Shown here: positions 25,031 to 33,369 of the stretch, piece after piece
Numbering within the stretch: the stretch's first letter is position 1
Layout: each line of letters starts with the position of its first letter
NCBI GenBank assembly: GCA_965224605.1
Contig: CBDCZP010000006.1
Coordinates: 248,001-312,000 of the forward strand
Direction of reading: 5' to 3'
Source of the DNA: HyVt-477 sp965224605
GTDB taxonomy: Bacteria; Pseudomonadota; Gammaproteobacteria; Thiotrichales; Thiotrichaceae
DNA: 64,000 nt
The notes under the pieces: model-generated
The model's database searches: none
The model's input: the letters and a program-made list of their open reading frames with translations, nothing else
What the model was told of the DNA's origin: nothing
Translations under genes and position numbers: made by a program

Positions 25031-26030
25031 CGCGATCCAAATGTTGCATGATTTGATAGCGAAGTTCTTTAGTGCCTTGTCCGGTAACCGCAGAAATAGG
25101 GAAGACTCGACCGTTCCAGTTAAGCTCCTTGATTAACTCATCACAAAACTGCTGTTGCATGTCTGCTGGTAGCACGTCAATTTTGTTAATAACTAACCAA
25201 CGCTCGCGTCCACCCAGTTCTTCACTATATTTGATCAGTTCTTTTTCAATAACGCGAACCGCATTAACCGGACTGCTTTCATCCTCAGGGTCAACATCAA
25301 CAAGATGTAATAGAAGTTGGGTTCGCGATAGATGTTTTAGGAACTGAATGCCTAATCCAGCGCCCTCAGCGGCGCCCTCAACAAGCCCAGGTATGTCCGC
25401 TACCACAAAGCTCTTGTGAGTGCCCACATAGACAACTCCCAAGTTGGGATATAACGTCGTAAAGGGGTAATTAGCAATTTTCGGTTTAGCAGATGAGATA
25501 GCACTAATCAGCGTCGATTTTCCAGCATTGGGTAAACCCAGTAATCCGACATCGGCTAGCACTTTCATTTCGAGTCGCAAATGTCGCAGCTCGCCTTCAG
25601 TTCCGGGTTTGGTTTCTCGTGGTGCGCGATTGGTTGAACTTTTATAACGCAAGTTGCCCAAGCCATGGAAACCACCTCTGGCAACCAATAGCTTTTGGTC
25701 TTTGATCAGGTCACCAATTTGTTCATCGGTTTCATCATCATGAACGATTGTGCCGATAGGTACAGGGATAACAATATCTTCCCCTCCTGCACCCGTCATG
25801 TTTCTGCTTGCGCCATTTTTTCCGCGTTGTGCTTCAAATAGACGAATATGCCGAAAATCTGCCAACGTGCTTTGGTTTTCATCGCCTATGAGATAGACGC
25901 TCCCACCATCGCCACCATCGCCGCCATCAGGGCCGCCGTACTCGATGTATTTTTCACGACGAAAGCTGGCGCAACCATTTCCTCCGTCACCGGCTTTTAC
26001 TTTGATGGTTGCTTCATCGACAAATTTCAT
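25023..26030 (-). CDS. obgE: GTPase Obg/CgtA
   Basis: Essential GTPase linked to 50S assembly and stress signalling. 335 residues. The Obg fold (~1-158) starts MKFVDEATIKVKAGDGGNG and is glycine-rich (GGPDGGDGGDGGSV). The GTPase domain has G1 GLPNAGKSTLI, G3 DIPGLVEGA and G4 NKID. No long acidic C-terminal tail is present. Lies downstream of rplU-rpmA in the usual order, separated by a terminator and a repeat, so it may have its own promoter. Confidence 0.96.
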   Translation of the reverse strand: MKFVDEATIKVKAGDGGNGCASFRREKYIEYGGPDGGDGGDGGSVYLIGDENQSTLADFRHIRLFEAQRGKNGASRNMTGAGGEDIVIPVPIGTIVHDDETDEQIGDLIKDQKLLVARGGFHGLGNLRYKSSTNRAPRETKPGTEGELRHLRLEMKVLADVGLLGLPNAGKSTLISAISSAKPKIANYPFTTLYPNLGVVYVGTHKSFVVADIPGLVEGAAEGAGLGIQFLKHLSRTQLLLHLVDVDPEDESSPVNAVRVIEKELIKYSEELGGRERWLVINKIDVLPADMQQQFCDELIKELNWNGRVFPISAVTGQGTKELRYQIMQHLDRDE

Positions 26031-26114
26031 AGAGGTTCAACTTTTTTGAGGTGTCACAGAAGGGTCTGTAACTATTTGTATCTTTATTGACTGACTTTCC
26101 ACCCATCCATTATC

Positions 26115-26244
26115 AAGGAATCTCTGATGAAGTCCGAATCCTCTGGAAGCGATGCTGTAGTTCGGCCTAAGGTGTTGATTCCAAGCGTCGTATGGCGAGC
26201 CTGAGGCTCACTTCCAGTAAAACATGACTTAATTCAGGTTCCTA
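26115..26244 (+). repeat. MITE-like element, copy C
   Basis: Left end AAGGAATCTCTGATGAAGTC and right end GACTTAATTCAGGTTCCTA are imperfect inverted repeats. The core CTCTGGAAGCGATGCTGTAG to GCGAGCCTGAGGCTCACTTC matches copies A, D and E. About 130 bp, with no coding potential. Confidence 0.75.
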
Positions 26245-26325
26245 ATGATGTGTGGGAACACAATGTATCGATGGAATGTGTCAATGGAAAGCTTAGTGGA
26301 TTATTACAGAATAGTTAAGACTAGA

Positions 26326-26352
26326 AAAGCCCCGACAAGGCGGGGCTTTAAG
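26326..26352 (-). terminator. terminator downstream of rpmA
   Basis: On the minus strand AAAGCCCCGCC-TTGT-CGGGGCTTTT forms a GC-rich hairpin ending in a short T run, 60 bp after the rpmA stop. Confidence 0.8.
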
Positions 26353-26411
26353 ATGTTCTTAGTAAATTATAAAATTGATGAGTTCATTGCGGAACACATC
26401 ATTTTAAATTT

Positions 26412-26684
26412 TTACGCAGCTACTGCTTCTGTAGCGGTAATGCTGACGTATCTACGCTTACGAGGGCCTTTAACTTCAAAACGTACTTCACCATCTGCTT
26501 TTGCAAATAGCGTATGGTCTTTACCACAACCTACGTTCTCACCAGGGTGAAACTGTGTGCCGCGTTGACGAACAAGAATGTTGCCCGCTTTAACCACTTG
26601 GCCGCCGAAACGTTTTACACCCAGGCGCTTTGATACTGAATCGCGACCGTTGCGGGTACTACCGCCTGCTTTTTTATGTGCCAT
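26412..26684 (-). CDS. rpmA: 50S ribosomal protein bL27
   Basis: 90 residues, starting MAHKKAGGSTRNGRDS and containing RLGVKRFGGQVV and ILVRQRGTQFHPG, the invariant bL27 pattern. It sits near the peptidyl transferase centre. Downstream of rplU by 63 bp, as in most bacteria, and followed by a terminator. Confidence 0.98.
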   Translation of the reverse strand: MAHKKAGGSTRNGRDSVSKRLGVKRFGGQVVKAGNILVRQRGTQFHPGENVGCGKDHTLFAKADGEVRFEVKGPRKRRYVSITATEAVAA

Positions 26685-26747
26685 ATCTTCTTCTAAACCT
26701 ATTTATTAGTGCTAGTCATTTAACTAACAAAAAAACCTACTAGAGTC

Positions 26748-27059
26748 CTAAGCAGAAATACCAGTGATTTCTACTCGTGTCAGGTATTGACGGTGACCTG
26801 TGCGTTTTTGATGATGCTTACGACGTTTGAACTTGATGATTTCAATTTTCTTGCCGCGCTTCTGTTCCTGAATGGTACCTGTTACTTTGCCGCCATCAAT
26901 GAAAGGAGTGCCGATTTTGACATCTTCACCTTCACCGACCATAAGAATCTCTTCGAAGTCTACTGTAGCGCCTTCTTCTAAATCTAATTTTTCTATTTCG
27001 ATCACATCACCCTCGGCAACGCGATACTGCTTTCCACCTGTTTTTATAACAGCGTACAT
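26748..27059 (-). CDS. rplU: 50S ribosomal protein bL21
   Basis: The frame is open from 27134, but the ATG at 27059 gives the canonical MYAVIKTGGKQYRV N-terminus and exact 103-residue length, with GGAGA 8 bases upstream. IIKFKRRKHHQKRTGHRQ is the family signature near the C-terminus. First gene of rplU-rpmA; divergent from argD. Confidence 0.97.
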   Translation of the reverse strand: MYAVIKTGGKQYRVAEGDVIEIEKLDLEEGATVDFEEILMVGEGEDVKIGTPFIDGGKVTGTIQEQKRGKKIEIIKFKRRKHHQKRTGHRQYLTRVEITGISA

Positions 27060-27210
27060 GATAATTCTCCAAAAATGCCCCATGAAAAAGGGAGCGGTAT
27101 TGTAAAACCCCTTCTCCCAAGAGTCAAACATCATTCGGATTTATTTTGCAAGAATAATGATGCTTAAAATATCTGGAATATGGCGTTAATTGGTACTCAT
27201 ATCTGTTGGT

Positions 27211-27239
27211 TTGACGGGCAAAGCCAGCTAGGGTAGTAT
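27211..27239 (+). promoter_or_regulatory. sigma70-type promoter upstream of argD
   Basis: TTGACG (27211-27216) and TAGTAT (27234-27239) are 17 bp apart. Transcription would start near 27246, only about 11 bases before a terminator-like hairpin. Confidence 0.55.
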
Positions 27240-27256
27240 GTTCGGCTTTTTTCGAG

Positions 27257-27279
27257 GGTAGCGGCGGCTACCTTTTTTT
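27257..27279 (+). terminator. terminator-like hairpin in the argD leader
   Basis: GGTAGC (27257-27262), loop GGCG, GCTACC (27267-27272), then TTTTTTT. It lies between the predicted promoter and argD (ATG at 27324), pointing toward argD, so it could attenuate the operon or end a very short transcript. Confidence 0.7.
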
Positions 27280-27323
27280 GTTGGCGATATGTATATCGAC
27301 ACTAAAAATAGTGGTTATAAAAA

Positions 27324-28496
27324 ATGGCAAATACAATTATGTCTACTTATTCTCCTTTACCTGTCACCTTTGAACGGGGTGAGGGCGTGTATCTTTGGGA
27401 TTCTAACAATAAACAATATCTGGATGCTATTTCAGGAATTGCTGTGTGTAGCCTGGGACATGCTCGACGAGAAGTGGCAGATGCTATTTGTGATCAGGCG
27501 GGTAAGCTTGTACATACCTCGAACTTATACCAGATTGATTTACAACAAAAACTGGCGGATAAGCTATGTGAAATATCCGGCATGGACGAGGTGTTCTTTA
27601 GCAACTCGGGCACTGAAGCCAATGAAGCTGCGATAAAACTGTCCCGTCTTTATGCCAGTAAAAATAACATAACTAACCCTGAAATAGTCGTTACGGAAGG
27701 AAGCTTTCATGGCCGCACTCTAGCGGCTTTATCAGCCACCGGAAATGCCAAAATACAACAAGGCTTTGCGCCGCTAGTCTCTGGTTTTATCCGTGTTCCT
27801 TATAATGATGTAGGCGCTATTAAGGCTTTAGTTGATACCAACCCGAATATTGTTGCCGTCATGGTAGAGCCGATTCAGGGTGAAGGTGGCGTTAATATTC
27901 CAGCTGAAGATTATCTCACCGAGATTAGTCGCTTATGTGATCAACAGAACTGGTTATTTATGTTAGATGAAATTCAAACGGGCATGTCTCGAACTGGAGA
28001 ATGGTTTGCTTTCCAGCATGAATCAATTAAACCTGATGTGATGACGCTTGCCAAGGCACTAGGGAACGGCATGCCTATTGGCGCTTGTCTTGCCAGTGGT
28101 CGTGCCAAAGGCGTGTTTACGGCGGGTACTCACGGTTCTACGTTTGGCGGCAACCCGCTCGCCTGTAGCGCTGCACTAGCGGTTATAGATGTCATGCAAA
28201 GTCATGAGCTTGTCAAACAAGCTGCAAGGATGGGGCGTTATTTGCTCGATGGTTTCGCTGGGCAGCTTACTATCTCTGGTGTTGTAAACATTCGCGGAAA
28301 AGGTCTAATGATTGGCATTGAACTGGAAAAAGAGTGCACTGAATTAGTAGGGCAGGCGCTTGAACAGGGAATGTTAATCAATGTAACAGCGGGCAATGTC
28401 GTGCGTTTGTTACCCCCCTTAATTTTAACAGACGCACAGGCTGATGATTTGATCAAAACTGTGACAAGTCTAGTGAAGCAGTTTTTAAGTAAATAA
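27324..28496 (+). CDS. argD: acetylornithine/succinyldiaminopimelate aminotransferase family (ArgD)
   Basis: Class III PLP aminotransferase making N-acetylornithine in arginine synthesis. 390 residues. FSNSGTEANEAAIK binds cofactor phosphate, MLDEIQTGMSRTG holds the PLP aspartate, and Lys244 in TLAKALGNGMPIGA forms the Schiff base. GTHGSTFGGNPL is typical. The start is ATG 27324; a second ATG at 27339 is possible, and neither has a strong ribosome binding site. It is followed one base later by argF, so the pair is an arginine operon. Confidence 0.93.
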   Translation: MANTIMSTYSPLPVTFERGEGVYLWDSNNKQYLDAISGIAVCSLGHARREVADAICDQAGKLVHTSNLYQIDLQQKLADKLCEISGMDEVFFSNSGTEANEAAIKLSRLYASKNNITNPEIVVTEGSFHGRTLAALSATGNAKIQQGFAPLVSGFIRVPYNDVGAIKALVDTNPNIVAVMVEPIQGEGGVNIPAEDYLTEISRLCDQQNWLFMLDEIQTGMSRTGEWFAFQHESIKPDVMTLAKALGNGMPIGACLASGRAKGVFTAGTHGSTFGGNPLACSAALAVIDVMQSHELVKQAARMGRYLLDGFAGQLTISGVVNIRGKGLMIGIELEKECTELVGQALEQGMLINVTAGNVVRLLPPLILTDAQADDLIKTVTSLVKQFLSK

Positions 28497-28497
28497 T

Positions 28498-29418
28498 ATG
28501 AATACTAATACAAGACACTTCCTGACGCTCATGGATTTGAGCCCGCAGGAATTGAATGAGCTTATCCAAAAAGCCATTGAATTAAAAGGCATGTGGAAGC
28601 AGGGTGATCCTTATTCGCCATTAAAAAACCGTACATTGGCGATGATTTTTGACAAATCATCTACTCGTACACGTGTTTCCTTTGAGACAGGAATGACTCA
28701 ACTCGGTGGTCATGCCATTTTCTTGTCGCCTAATGATACACAGCTAGGTAGAGGGGAGCCGGTTGAGGACTCCGCCAGAGTGATCTCAAGTATGGCCGAT
28801 GTCGTAATGATCAGGACTTTTGATCATGCCACGGTTGAAAAGTTTGCTGAGTATTCACAAGTTCCCGTTATTAATGCCTTAACCGATGACTATCATCCCT
28901 GTCAGTTATTGGCTGATGTCATGACTTATGTAGAGCTTAGAGGTTCTATCAAAGGCGCTACGGTCACGTGGGTGGGTGATGGCAATAATATGTGCCATTC
29001 GTGGATGAACGCTGCACGACAGTTTGATTTCCGTCTCAATATTGCCTGCCCTGAAGGCTATATGCCTAATGCTAAGTTGCTGGAAGAATTGGGGGATAGA
29101 GCGACGATCATCCATGATGCAAGAGAAGCGAGTAAAGGCGCTAGTCTTGTCGCTACTGATGTATGGGCAAGCATGGGGCAAGAAGCTGAGCAGAAAAAAC
29201 GGGAATCAGCTTTTGCTGATTATCAGGTCAACTCAGCATTGATGGCAGAAGCTGATAAAGATGCGTTATTTATGCATTGTCTGCCTGCCCATCGCGGTGA
29301 AGAGGTAAGTACGAAAGTGCTGGAAGGTTCGCAAAGTGTAGTATGGCAAGAGGCCGAGAATCGTTTGCATGCGCAAAAAGCGTTACTAGTTACTTTGCTT
29401 GTGAATCAGTTACGGTAA
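28498..29418 (+). CDS. argF: ornithine carbamoyltransferase
   Basis: Makes citrulline from ornithine and carbamoyl phosphate. 306 residues. Carbamoyl phosphate binding SSTRTRVSFE is at 54-63; the ornithine loop is HCLPAHRGEEV at 260-270; DYHPCQLLAD and WVGDGNNM also match. Starts one base after the argD stop and ends at a bidirectional terminator shared with the ribosomal protein operon. Confidence 0.97.
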   Translation: MNTNTRHFLTLMDLSPQELNELIQKAIELKGMWKQGDPYSPLKNRTLAMIFDKSSTRTRVSFETGMTQLGGHAIFLSPNDTQLGRGEPVEDSARVISSMADVVMIRTFDHATVEKFAEYSQVPVINALTDDYHPCQLLADVMTYVELRGSIKGATVTWVGDGNNMCHSWMNAARQFDFRLNIACPEGYMPNAKLLEELGDRATIIHDAREASKGASLVATDVWASMGQEAEQKKRESAFADYQVNSALMAEADKDALFMHCLPAHRGEEVSTKVLEGSQSVVWQEAENRLHAQKALLVTLLVNQLR

Positions 29419-29542
29419 ACCTATAGCAATTAAGAAGAACTATTCCTGACGGGGTTGTAGTTCCTCTATAGCTCCTTTCTCTATAGATCCATTCTGCACC
29501 GACTCCACTTGACATCGTTTTTTTGCAAATGATCCCAGACAC

Positions 29543-29575
29543 AAAAAAAAGGGCAATCACACGGATTGCCCTTTT
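29543..29575. terminator. bidirectional terminator between argF and rplI
   Basis: GGGCAATC (29551-29558) pairs with GATTGCCC (29564-29571), with an A run before and TTTT after, so it works for both converging operons. Confidence 0.88.
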
Positions 29576-29600
29576 AGCCTAACGTTTAAAAGAATCAGAT

Positions 29601-30164
29601 TTATACTTCTTCGTCTGTAGCGTCAGGGTTGTCATATTCGCTCGGCTCAGTTACTTCTGCCATTTCAGCGGCAGCAGCTTCTTCTGCATCAATCTCATCA
29701 ATGATTGTTGAGACTTCACCATCACCTATAACCGTTACCTTAACAGTAGCATCAATGTTGTGATAAAGGTGGATAAGCACATCATGCTCGCCTGTTTCAC
29801 GAATTGGGCCTTCTGGCATGCGTACTTCACTACGCTCTACGGTTACGCCGGTAGCGACTAGCGCTTCTGATACATCAGCAGGAGATACAGAGCCAAATAG
29901 CTTGCCTTCTGTGCCTGAGTTGGCTGTAATGGTTACAGAGATTTCATCCAGTTCAGCTTTTCTGGCTGTTGCAGCTGTAATCACTTTAGCTTCTTCAGCT
30001 TCTAGTTCTGCACGGATTCCTTCAAATTCAGCAAGATTGACTTTCGTTGCCATTTTTGCTTTTTTCTGTGGAACGAGATAATTACGCGCATAGCCTGAGC
30101 GTACATTAACCACTTTACCTAGTATTCCTAGGTTTTCAATTGTTTCAAGAAGTATGACTTCCAT
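29601..30164 (-). CDS. rplI: 50S ribosomal protein bL9 with acidic C-terminal extension
   Basis: The N-terminal domain MEVILLETIENLGILG with NYLVPQKKA is diagnostic. The start is ATG 30164, with AAGGTGA 7 bases upstream, rather than a GTG three codons earlier. The standard two-domain protein ends near residue 148. Here ~39 more residues follow, rich in Asp, Glu and Ala with no Lys or Arg (151-187). Total 187 residues compared with about 149 in E. coli. Third gene of rpsF-rpsR-rplI. Confidence 0.96.
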   Translation of the reverse strand: MEVILLETIENLGILGKVVNVRSGYARNYLVPQKKAKMATKVNLAEFEGIRAELEAEEAKVITAATARKAELDEISVTITANSGTEGKLFGSVSPADVSEALVATGVTVERSEVRMPEGPIRETGEHDVLIHLYHNIDATVKVTVIGDGEVSTIIDEIDAEEAAAAEMAEVTEPSEYDNPDATDEEV

Positions 30165-30204
30165 CGTATTCACCTTAATTCTAATTTCTAATGCTGTAAC
30201 TACT

Positions 30205-30281
30205 CAACTTACCTCTATTTAACCCAAGTAAGTTGCGTTGAAGGTGCTCAAGAATGCTTATACATTCCGAGCTTTCACCTT
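30205..30281 (-). ncRNA. structured RNA in the rpsR-rplI intergenic region
   Basis: Two strong inverted repeats: CAACTTAC with GTAAGTTG (30205-30235), and AAGGTG-CTC-GAATG with CATTC-GAG-CACCTT (30241-30281). They occupy most of the 154-bp gap between rpsR and rplI. Could be a processing site, an RNA regulatory structure or a decayed repeat. Confidence 0.35.
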
Positions 30282-30318
30282 ACTCTTGTGCAAAATAGGC
30301 GGCGATCTGAGCAGTTAC

Positions 30319-30546
30319 TTACTTGTGCTGGTCGGTATATTGCAGCAATGATAGGAAGCGAGCGCGTTTTATAGCGGTTGCCAACTGGCGTTGGTATTTC
30401 GCAGATGTACCTGTGATACGGCTAGGGACAATCTTTCCTGTTTCAGTAACAAAGTCTTTCAACAAATCGAGATCTTTGTAATCAATATCGGTAATGCCTT
30501 CAGCAGTAAAGCGGCAGTACTTTTGTCTTCTAAAAAAGCGTGACAT
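30319..30546 (-). CDS. rpsR: 30S ribosomal protein bS18
   Basis: 75 residues. FRRQKYCRFTAEG, the IDYKDLDLLKDFVTETGKI segment and SRITGTSAKYQRQLATAIKR are the family signature. Binds next to bS6 on the 30S platform. Begins 9 bp after rpsF. Confidence 0.98.
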   Translation of the reverse strand: MSRFFRRQKYCRFTAEGITDIDYKDLDLLKDFVTETGKIVPSRITGTSAKYQRQLATAIKRARFLSLLQYTDQHK

Positions 30547-30555
30547 GTTCTTCTC

Positions 30556-30906
30556 CTATTTAGCTCTAGCTCGGGCTGGTTTCTTTTCGTTTTCTTTACT
30601 AAGTAAAGAAGGCTCAGTGGTCGCAGTGTCACGTTTAATAACAAGATTACGTAGAATCGCATCATTGAAACGGAATAAGTCTTCTAACTTAGACAAGGCA
30701 TCATTAGTGCACTCGATATTCATCAGTACATAATGTGCTTTATGAAGCTTAACGATTGGATAGGCAAGTTGACGACGACCCCAGTCTTCCAGACGATGGA
30801 TAGTACCTTTGTCTTCTTCAACTAATGAACGGTAACGCTCGATCATGGCAGGGACCTGCTCACTTTGATCGGGATGTACCAGAAATACAATTTCGTAGTG
30901 TCGCAT
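30556..30906 (-). CDS. rpsF: 30S ribosomal protein bS6
   Basis: 116 residues. MRHYEIVFLVHPDQSEQVP, the DWGRRQLAYPI segment and HYVLMNIE are diagnostic. The C-terminus is basic, with Lys, Arg and Ala. First gene of rpsF-rpsR-rplI. AAGGAGC lies 5 bases before the ATG. Confidence 0.98.
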   Translation of the reverse strand: MRHYEIVFLVHPDQSEQVPAMIERYRSLVEEDKGTIHRLEDWGRRQLAYPIVKLHKAHYVLMNIECTNDALSKLEDLFRFNDAILRNLVIKRDTATTEPSLLSKENEKKPARARAK

Positions 30907-30910
30907 TGTA

Positions 30911-30965
30911 GCTCCTTACGGTTAATTGCCTACGGGCCGATAGTTATTATTAACTAGCTAACCTG
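30911..30965 (-). promoter_or_regulatory. possible bS6:bS18 leader element upstream of rpsF
   Basis: On the minus strand GGTTA pairs with TAACC near the ribosome binding site, enclosing a hairpin TAGTTA-ATAA-TAACTA and a CGGCCCG strand. The S6:S18 leader described in many bacteria has a stem with a CCG-containing bulge just upstream of rpsF, so this is a candidate. The match is by eye. Confidence 0.35.
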
Positions 30966-31125
30966 TGAGACAAGGAGAATGGGCTAGATCAAGTCTAGTG
31001 CCCAAAGGCGCCGTATTATTCATGATGCAAGGGGTGATGTCAATGAGTAAATCACGTCGCTTATCAAGCGAGTTAAGGGAGTTTTAATGTCGTGGGTGAT
31101 TGAGTCTATCAGAGGTAAGCTTTTT

Positions 31126-31230
31126 TCAACTCACTAAATACTCTACGAGCTTAACAACTAGAACAATAGTGCCTATACACAAGGCACAGGCCAGCATCAG
31201 CTTAACAGCCATTTTAGATTTATCATTCAT
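31126..31230 (-). CDS. 34-residue small membrane protein
   Basis: Encodes MNDKSKMAVKLM followed by a hydrophobic helix (LACALCIGTIVLVV) and KLVEYLVS. The start codon overlaps the end of the upstream DUF255 gene by 8 bp, suggesting translational coupling. Lys before the helix and a single membrane span suggest a cytoplasmic N-terminus. No function recognised. Too short for many gene finders; translation is likely but not certain. Confidence 0.5.
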   Translation of the reverse strand: MNDKSKMAVKLMLACALCIGTIVLVVKLVEYLVS

Positions 31231-33052
31231 GGTCTTTATATTTATCTGCGGTAGCTATTAATGAGGCGTAGCTATAGGGGTTAGACTCAATGGATTTAGA
31301 AGAATAGGTGAGTACTTTTTTTGCTTTAGTCTTCAGTTCTGTGGTGTTGGCTAAAAAGCTTGCTCTAATCAAAAGAGTTTCTGCTGATGGATAAGGCTCA
31401 TCGGTAATGTGTTTCGTTTGCGCACCGGCTGGTAATAACTGACCTTCTGCTTCTAGCCAGACTCCATGCTGATAAAAATGTTGCCAGGCGTAGTTGGCAA
31501 GCTGAATGCCCATCTGTCGTGATTGATCATCGTTGGTTGCATTAGCCCAGCTAAGGAGTCCCCATGCTACTGCCGCATAGTCATTGAGTGTGCCGGCTTT
31601 GTTTGATGCCGCAGAACGTTTCAAATGTTTGCCATTCCACATGGAAAACAGAAAGTTTGCTAATTGTTGCCCACGAGGTTTTAGGTTTTGATCGCTTTGT
31701 ATAGCCCTTGCAAAAGCAGCAAGCGTTAAGCCATTCCACGCAGTGAGCAGCTTATGATCTCTGGGAACTTTGCGTGTCTTGGTGCGATGTTTGTTGAGTT
31801 TGGATTTTAATTGCTTCAGTTGTGCAGCCACTTTAGCTTCACTAATGTTTATTTTCTTGGCAAGCTCGGCTAAGGTTGTTTGCATCATGGGCAAGATTTC
31901 TTCAGCGGTGGGCTTTATCTCCCAGGCAAATGTCGCAAGTTGCAATTCTTTCTGAGAAAGTACTTTGCTAAGTTCTTCATGAGTCCAAAGATAGTAACCA
32001 CCTTCTACATTTTTGTTATCAACCGCCGAAAGGCTGGCTATAAAAGCACCCGCTTTCCCTTGCATTGCATCCTGTAAGAAATATAAGGTCTCCAAGGCTG
32101 TTTGCCTATAGGCTTCGTGTTTATAATAATCAGCGGCATCAAAATACAACATCGGCAATAAAGCGTTGTTGTAGAGCATTTTTTCGTAGTGCGGTGTATT
32201 CCAGCCTTGATCCACAGTATAGCGATAAAAACCGCCGCCCAACTCATCATGCAAACCTCTTTGCGCCATAGCATCAAGCGTTAAGCGGATAAATTTATCA
32301 ATTTCAGGTTTCTTGTGTTTTTTATTCAACTCAAGCAGCGCGTGTAATTGAGGCGATGACGGGAATTTCATCTGCTCCCCGATTCCTCCTTGTAAAGTGT
32401 CGGCTGCCCCCATCATGTCTGCAATAAAGCCGCTCCTGTTATCCGCGATATGTTTTCGAGAACCGGGGTTTTCTTGACCATTTAGAGCGATCTTTAACTT
32501 CAGGTTTAGTGCTTTAGCGTCTGCACTGAGCACATCACCCTCATCTTTCCATTGTTTGGCAAGATGTGTTAATGCAGAGGAAAATGACTTCTTAGGGATA
32601 TAGGTGGCGCCGACAAGAGGATCACCTGCCGGAGTGATAAAGACGTTAAGCGGCCAACCAGCGTGCCCAAGGGTGGCTGTAACAAATTCAATAAGGCGCT
32701 TATCCAGCACCGGATTAAGCTCTCGGTCTACTTTAATGGCGATATAATCAGCATTCAGTTTGTTAGCAATCTCAGTACTAGAAAAGCTTTCCCGGTGCAT
32801 GACATGACACCAATGACATGCATAGTAACCAACCGATACAAATATCAGCTTATTTTCTTTTCGAGCCTTTTCTAAGGCAGTCTCTCCCCATTCCATCCAG
32901 TGAATAGGATCATTGCCATGCATAGCAAGGTACGGAGAAGGGTGATTGTTCAAACTGTTTGAATACGCTTGAGGGATCAGCAAAATGCTGAGCAATAGAG
33001 TGATGGCTGAGGCGTTGATATTGGCAATAAGATCGGTAAATATTCTTGGCAT
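31223..33052 (-). CDS. secreted thioredoxin-domain protein of the DUF255/YyaL (SPATA20-like) family
   Basis: About 609 residues from the ATG at 33052, which places a signal segment (ASAITLLLSILLIPQAYS) correctly; the frame is open back to 33118. The N-terminal thioredoxin-like domain has PYLAMHGNDPIHWMEWG and Cys79/Cys82 in YYACHWCHVM. A (alpha/alpha)6-type domain with GGGFYRYTVDQGWNTPHYEKMLY-like sequence follows, where substrate-binding residues of cellobiose epimerase-like folds occur. The family is widespread and its biochemical role unknown. This copy appears to be exported, unlike many cytosolic members. Confidence 0.85.
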   Translation of the reverse strand: MPRIFTDLIANINASAITLLLSILLIPQAYSNSLNNHPSPYLAMHGNDPIHWMEWGETALEKARKENKLIFVSVGYYACHWCHVMHRESFSSTEIANKLNADYIAIKVDRELNPVLDKRLIEFVTATLGHAGWPLNVFITPAGDPLVGATYIPKKSFSSALTHLAKQWKDEGDVLSADAKALNLKLKIALNGQENPGSRKHIADNRSGFIADMMGAADTLQGGIGEQMKFPSSPQLHALLELNKKHKKPEIDKFIRLTLDAMAQRGLHDELGGGFYRYTVDQGWNTPHYEKMLYNNALLPMLYFDAADYYKHEAYRQTALETLYFLQDAMQGKAGAFIASLSAVDNKNVEGGYYLWTHEELSKVLSQKELQLATFAWEIKPTAEEILPMMQTTLAELAKKINISEAKVAAQLKQLKSKLNKHRTKTRKVPRDHKLLTAWNGLTLAAFARAIQSDQNLKPRGQQLANFLFSMWNGKHLKRSAASNKAGTLNDYAAVAWGLLSWANATNDDQSRQMGIQLANYAWQHFYQHGVWLEAEGQLLPAGAQTKHITDEPYPSAETLLIRASFLANTTELKTKAKKVLTYSSKSIESNPYSYASLIATADKYKDHE

Positions 33053-33190
33053 GTTGGAAGCTCTGGGTTTAGATATATCCCTGAGTATGGCAAAGCTAGA
33101 TGAAAAGCCACATGACAAGCTACAAGGATATGCTCAATACGTACCAGCTTGCTTTATAGATGTAATGTCGAGTAGCCCTAGTCCAAGAAT

Positions 33191-33230
33191 ATTGATTCCC
33201 GTGTTTCGCTATTGGTCAACACAGGCTACC
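33191..33230. repeat. short dispersed palindromic repeat, copy 3
   Basis: ATTGATTCCCGTGTTTCGCT followed by ATTGGTCAACACAGGCTACC is the inverse of the copy at 15414-15453. It abuts MITE-like copy D. Confidence 0.6.
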
Positions 33231-33232
33231 GA

Positions 33233-33363
33233 GGGAAACTCTGAACAAGTCTAAACTTTTGGAAGCGATGCTTCAGTTTCACCTAAGATATTGATTATAG
33301 TCACCATATTGCGGCCCTGAAGACTCACTTCCAATTACAAAGGACTTCATCAGATGGTTCCTA
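33233..33363 (+). repeat. MITE-like element, copy D
   Basis: Left end GGGAAACTCTGAACAAGTCT, core TTTGGAAGCGATGCTTCAGT and GCCCTGAAGACTCACTTCCA, right end GGACTTCATCAGATGGTTCC. Diverged but collinear with copies C and E. Lies between hemE and the DUF255 gene. Confidence 0.7.
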
Positions 33364-33369
33364 GCTAAC

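Larger units (their letters stand above)
26031..26411. other. 381-bp intergenic region between obgE and rpmA
   Basis: Contains a full MITE-like element and the rpmA terminator, listed separately. An open frame at 26245-26550 on the plus strand is an artefact overlapping rpmA. Confidence 0.7.

Noticed and set aside
26245..26550. Plus-strand frame across the rpmA terminator
   Set aside because: Antisense to rpmA and includes terminator sequence.
27289..27636. Open frame overlapping the argD start
   Set aside because: Different frame of argD; Lys244 and other ArgD motifs show the correct frame.
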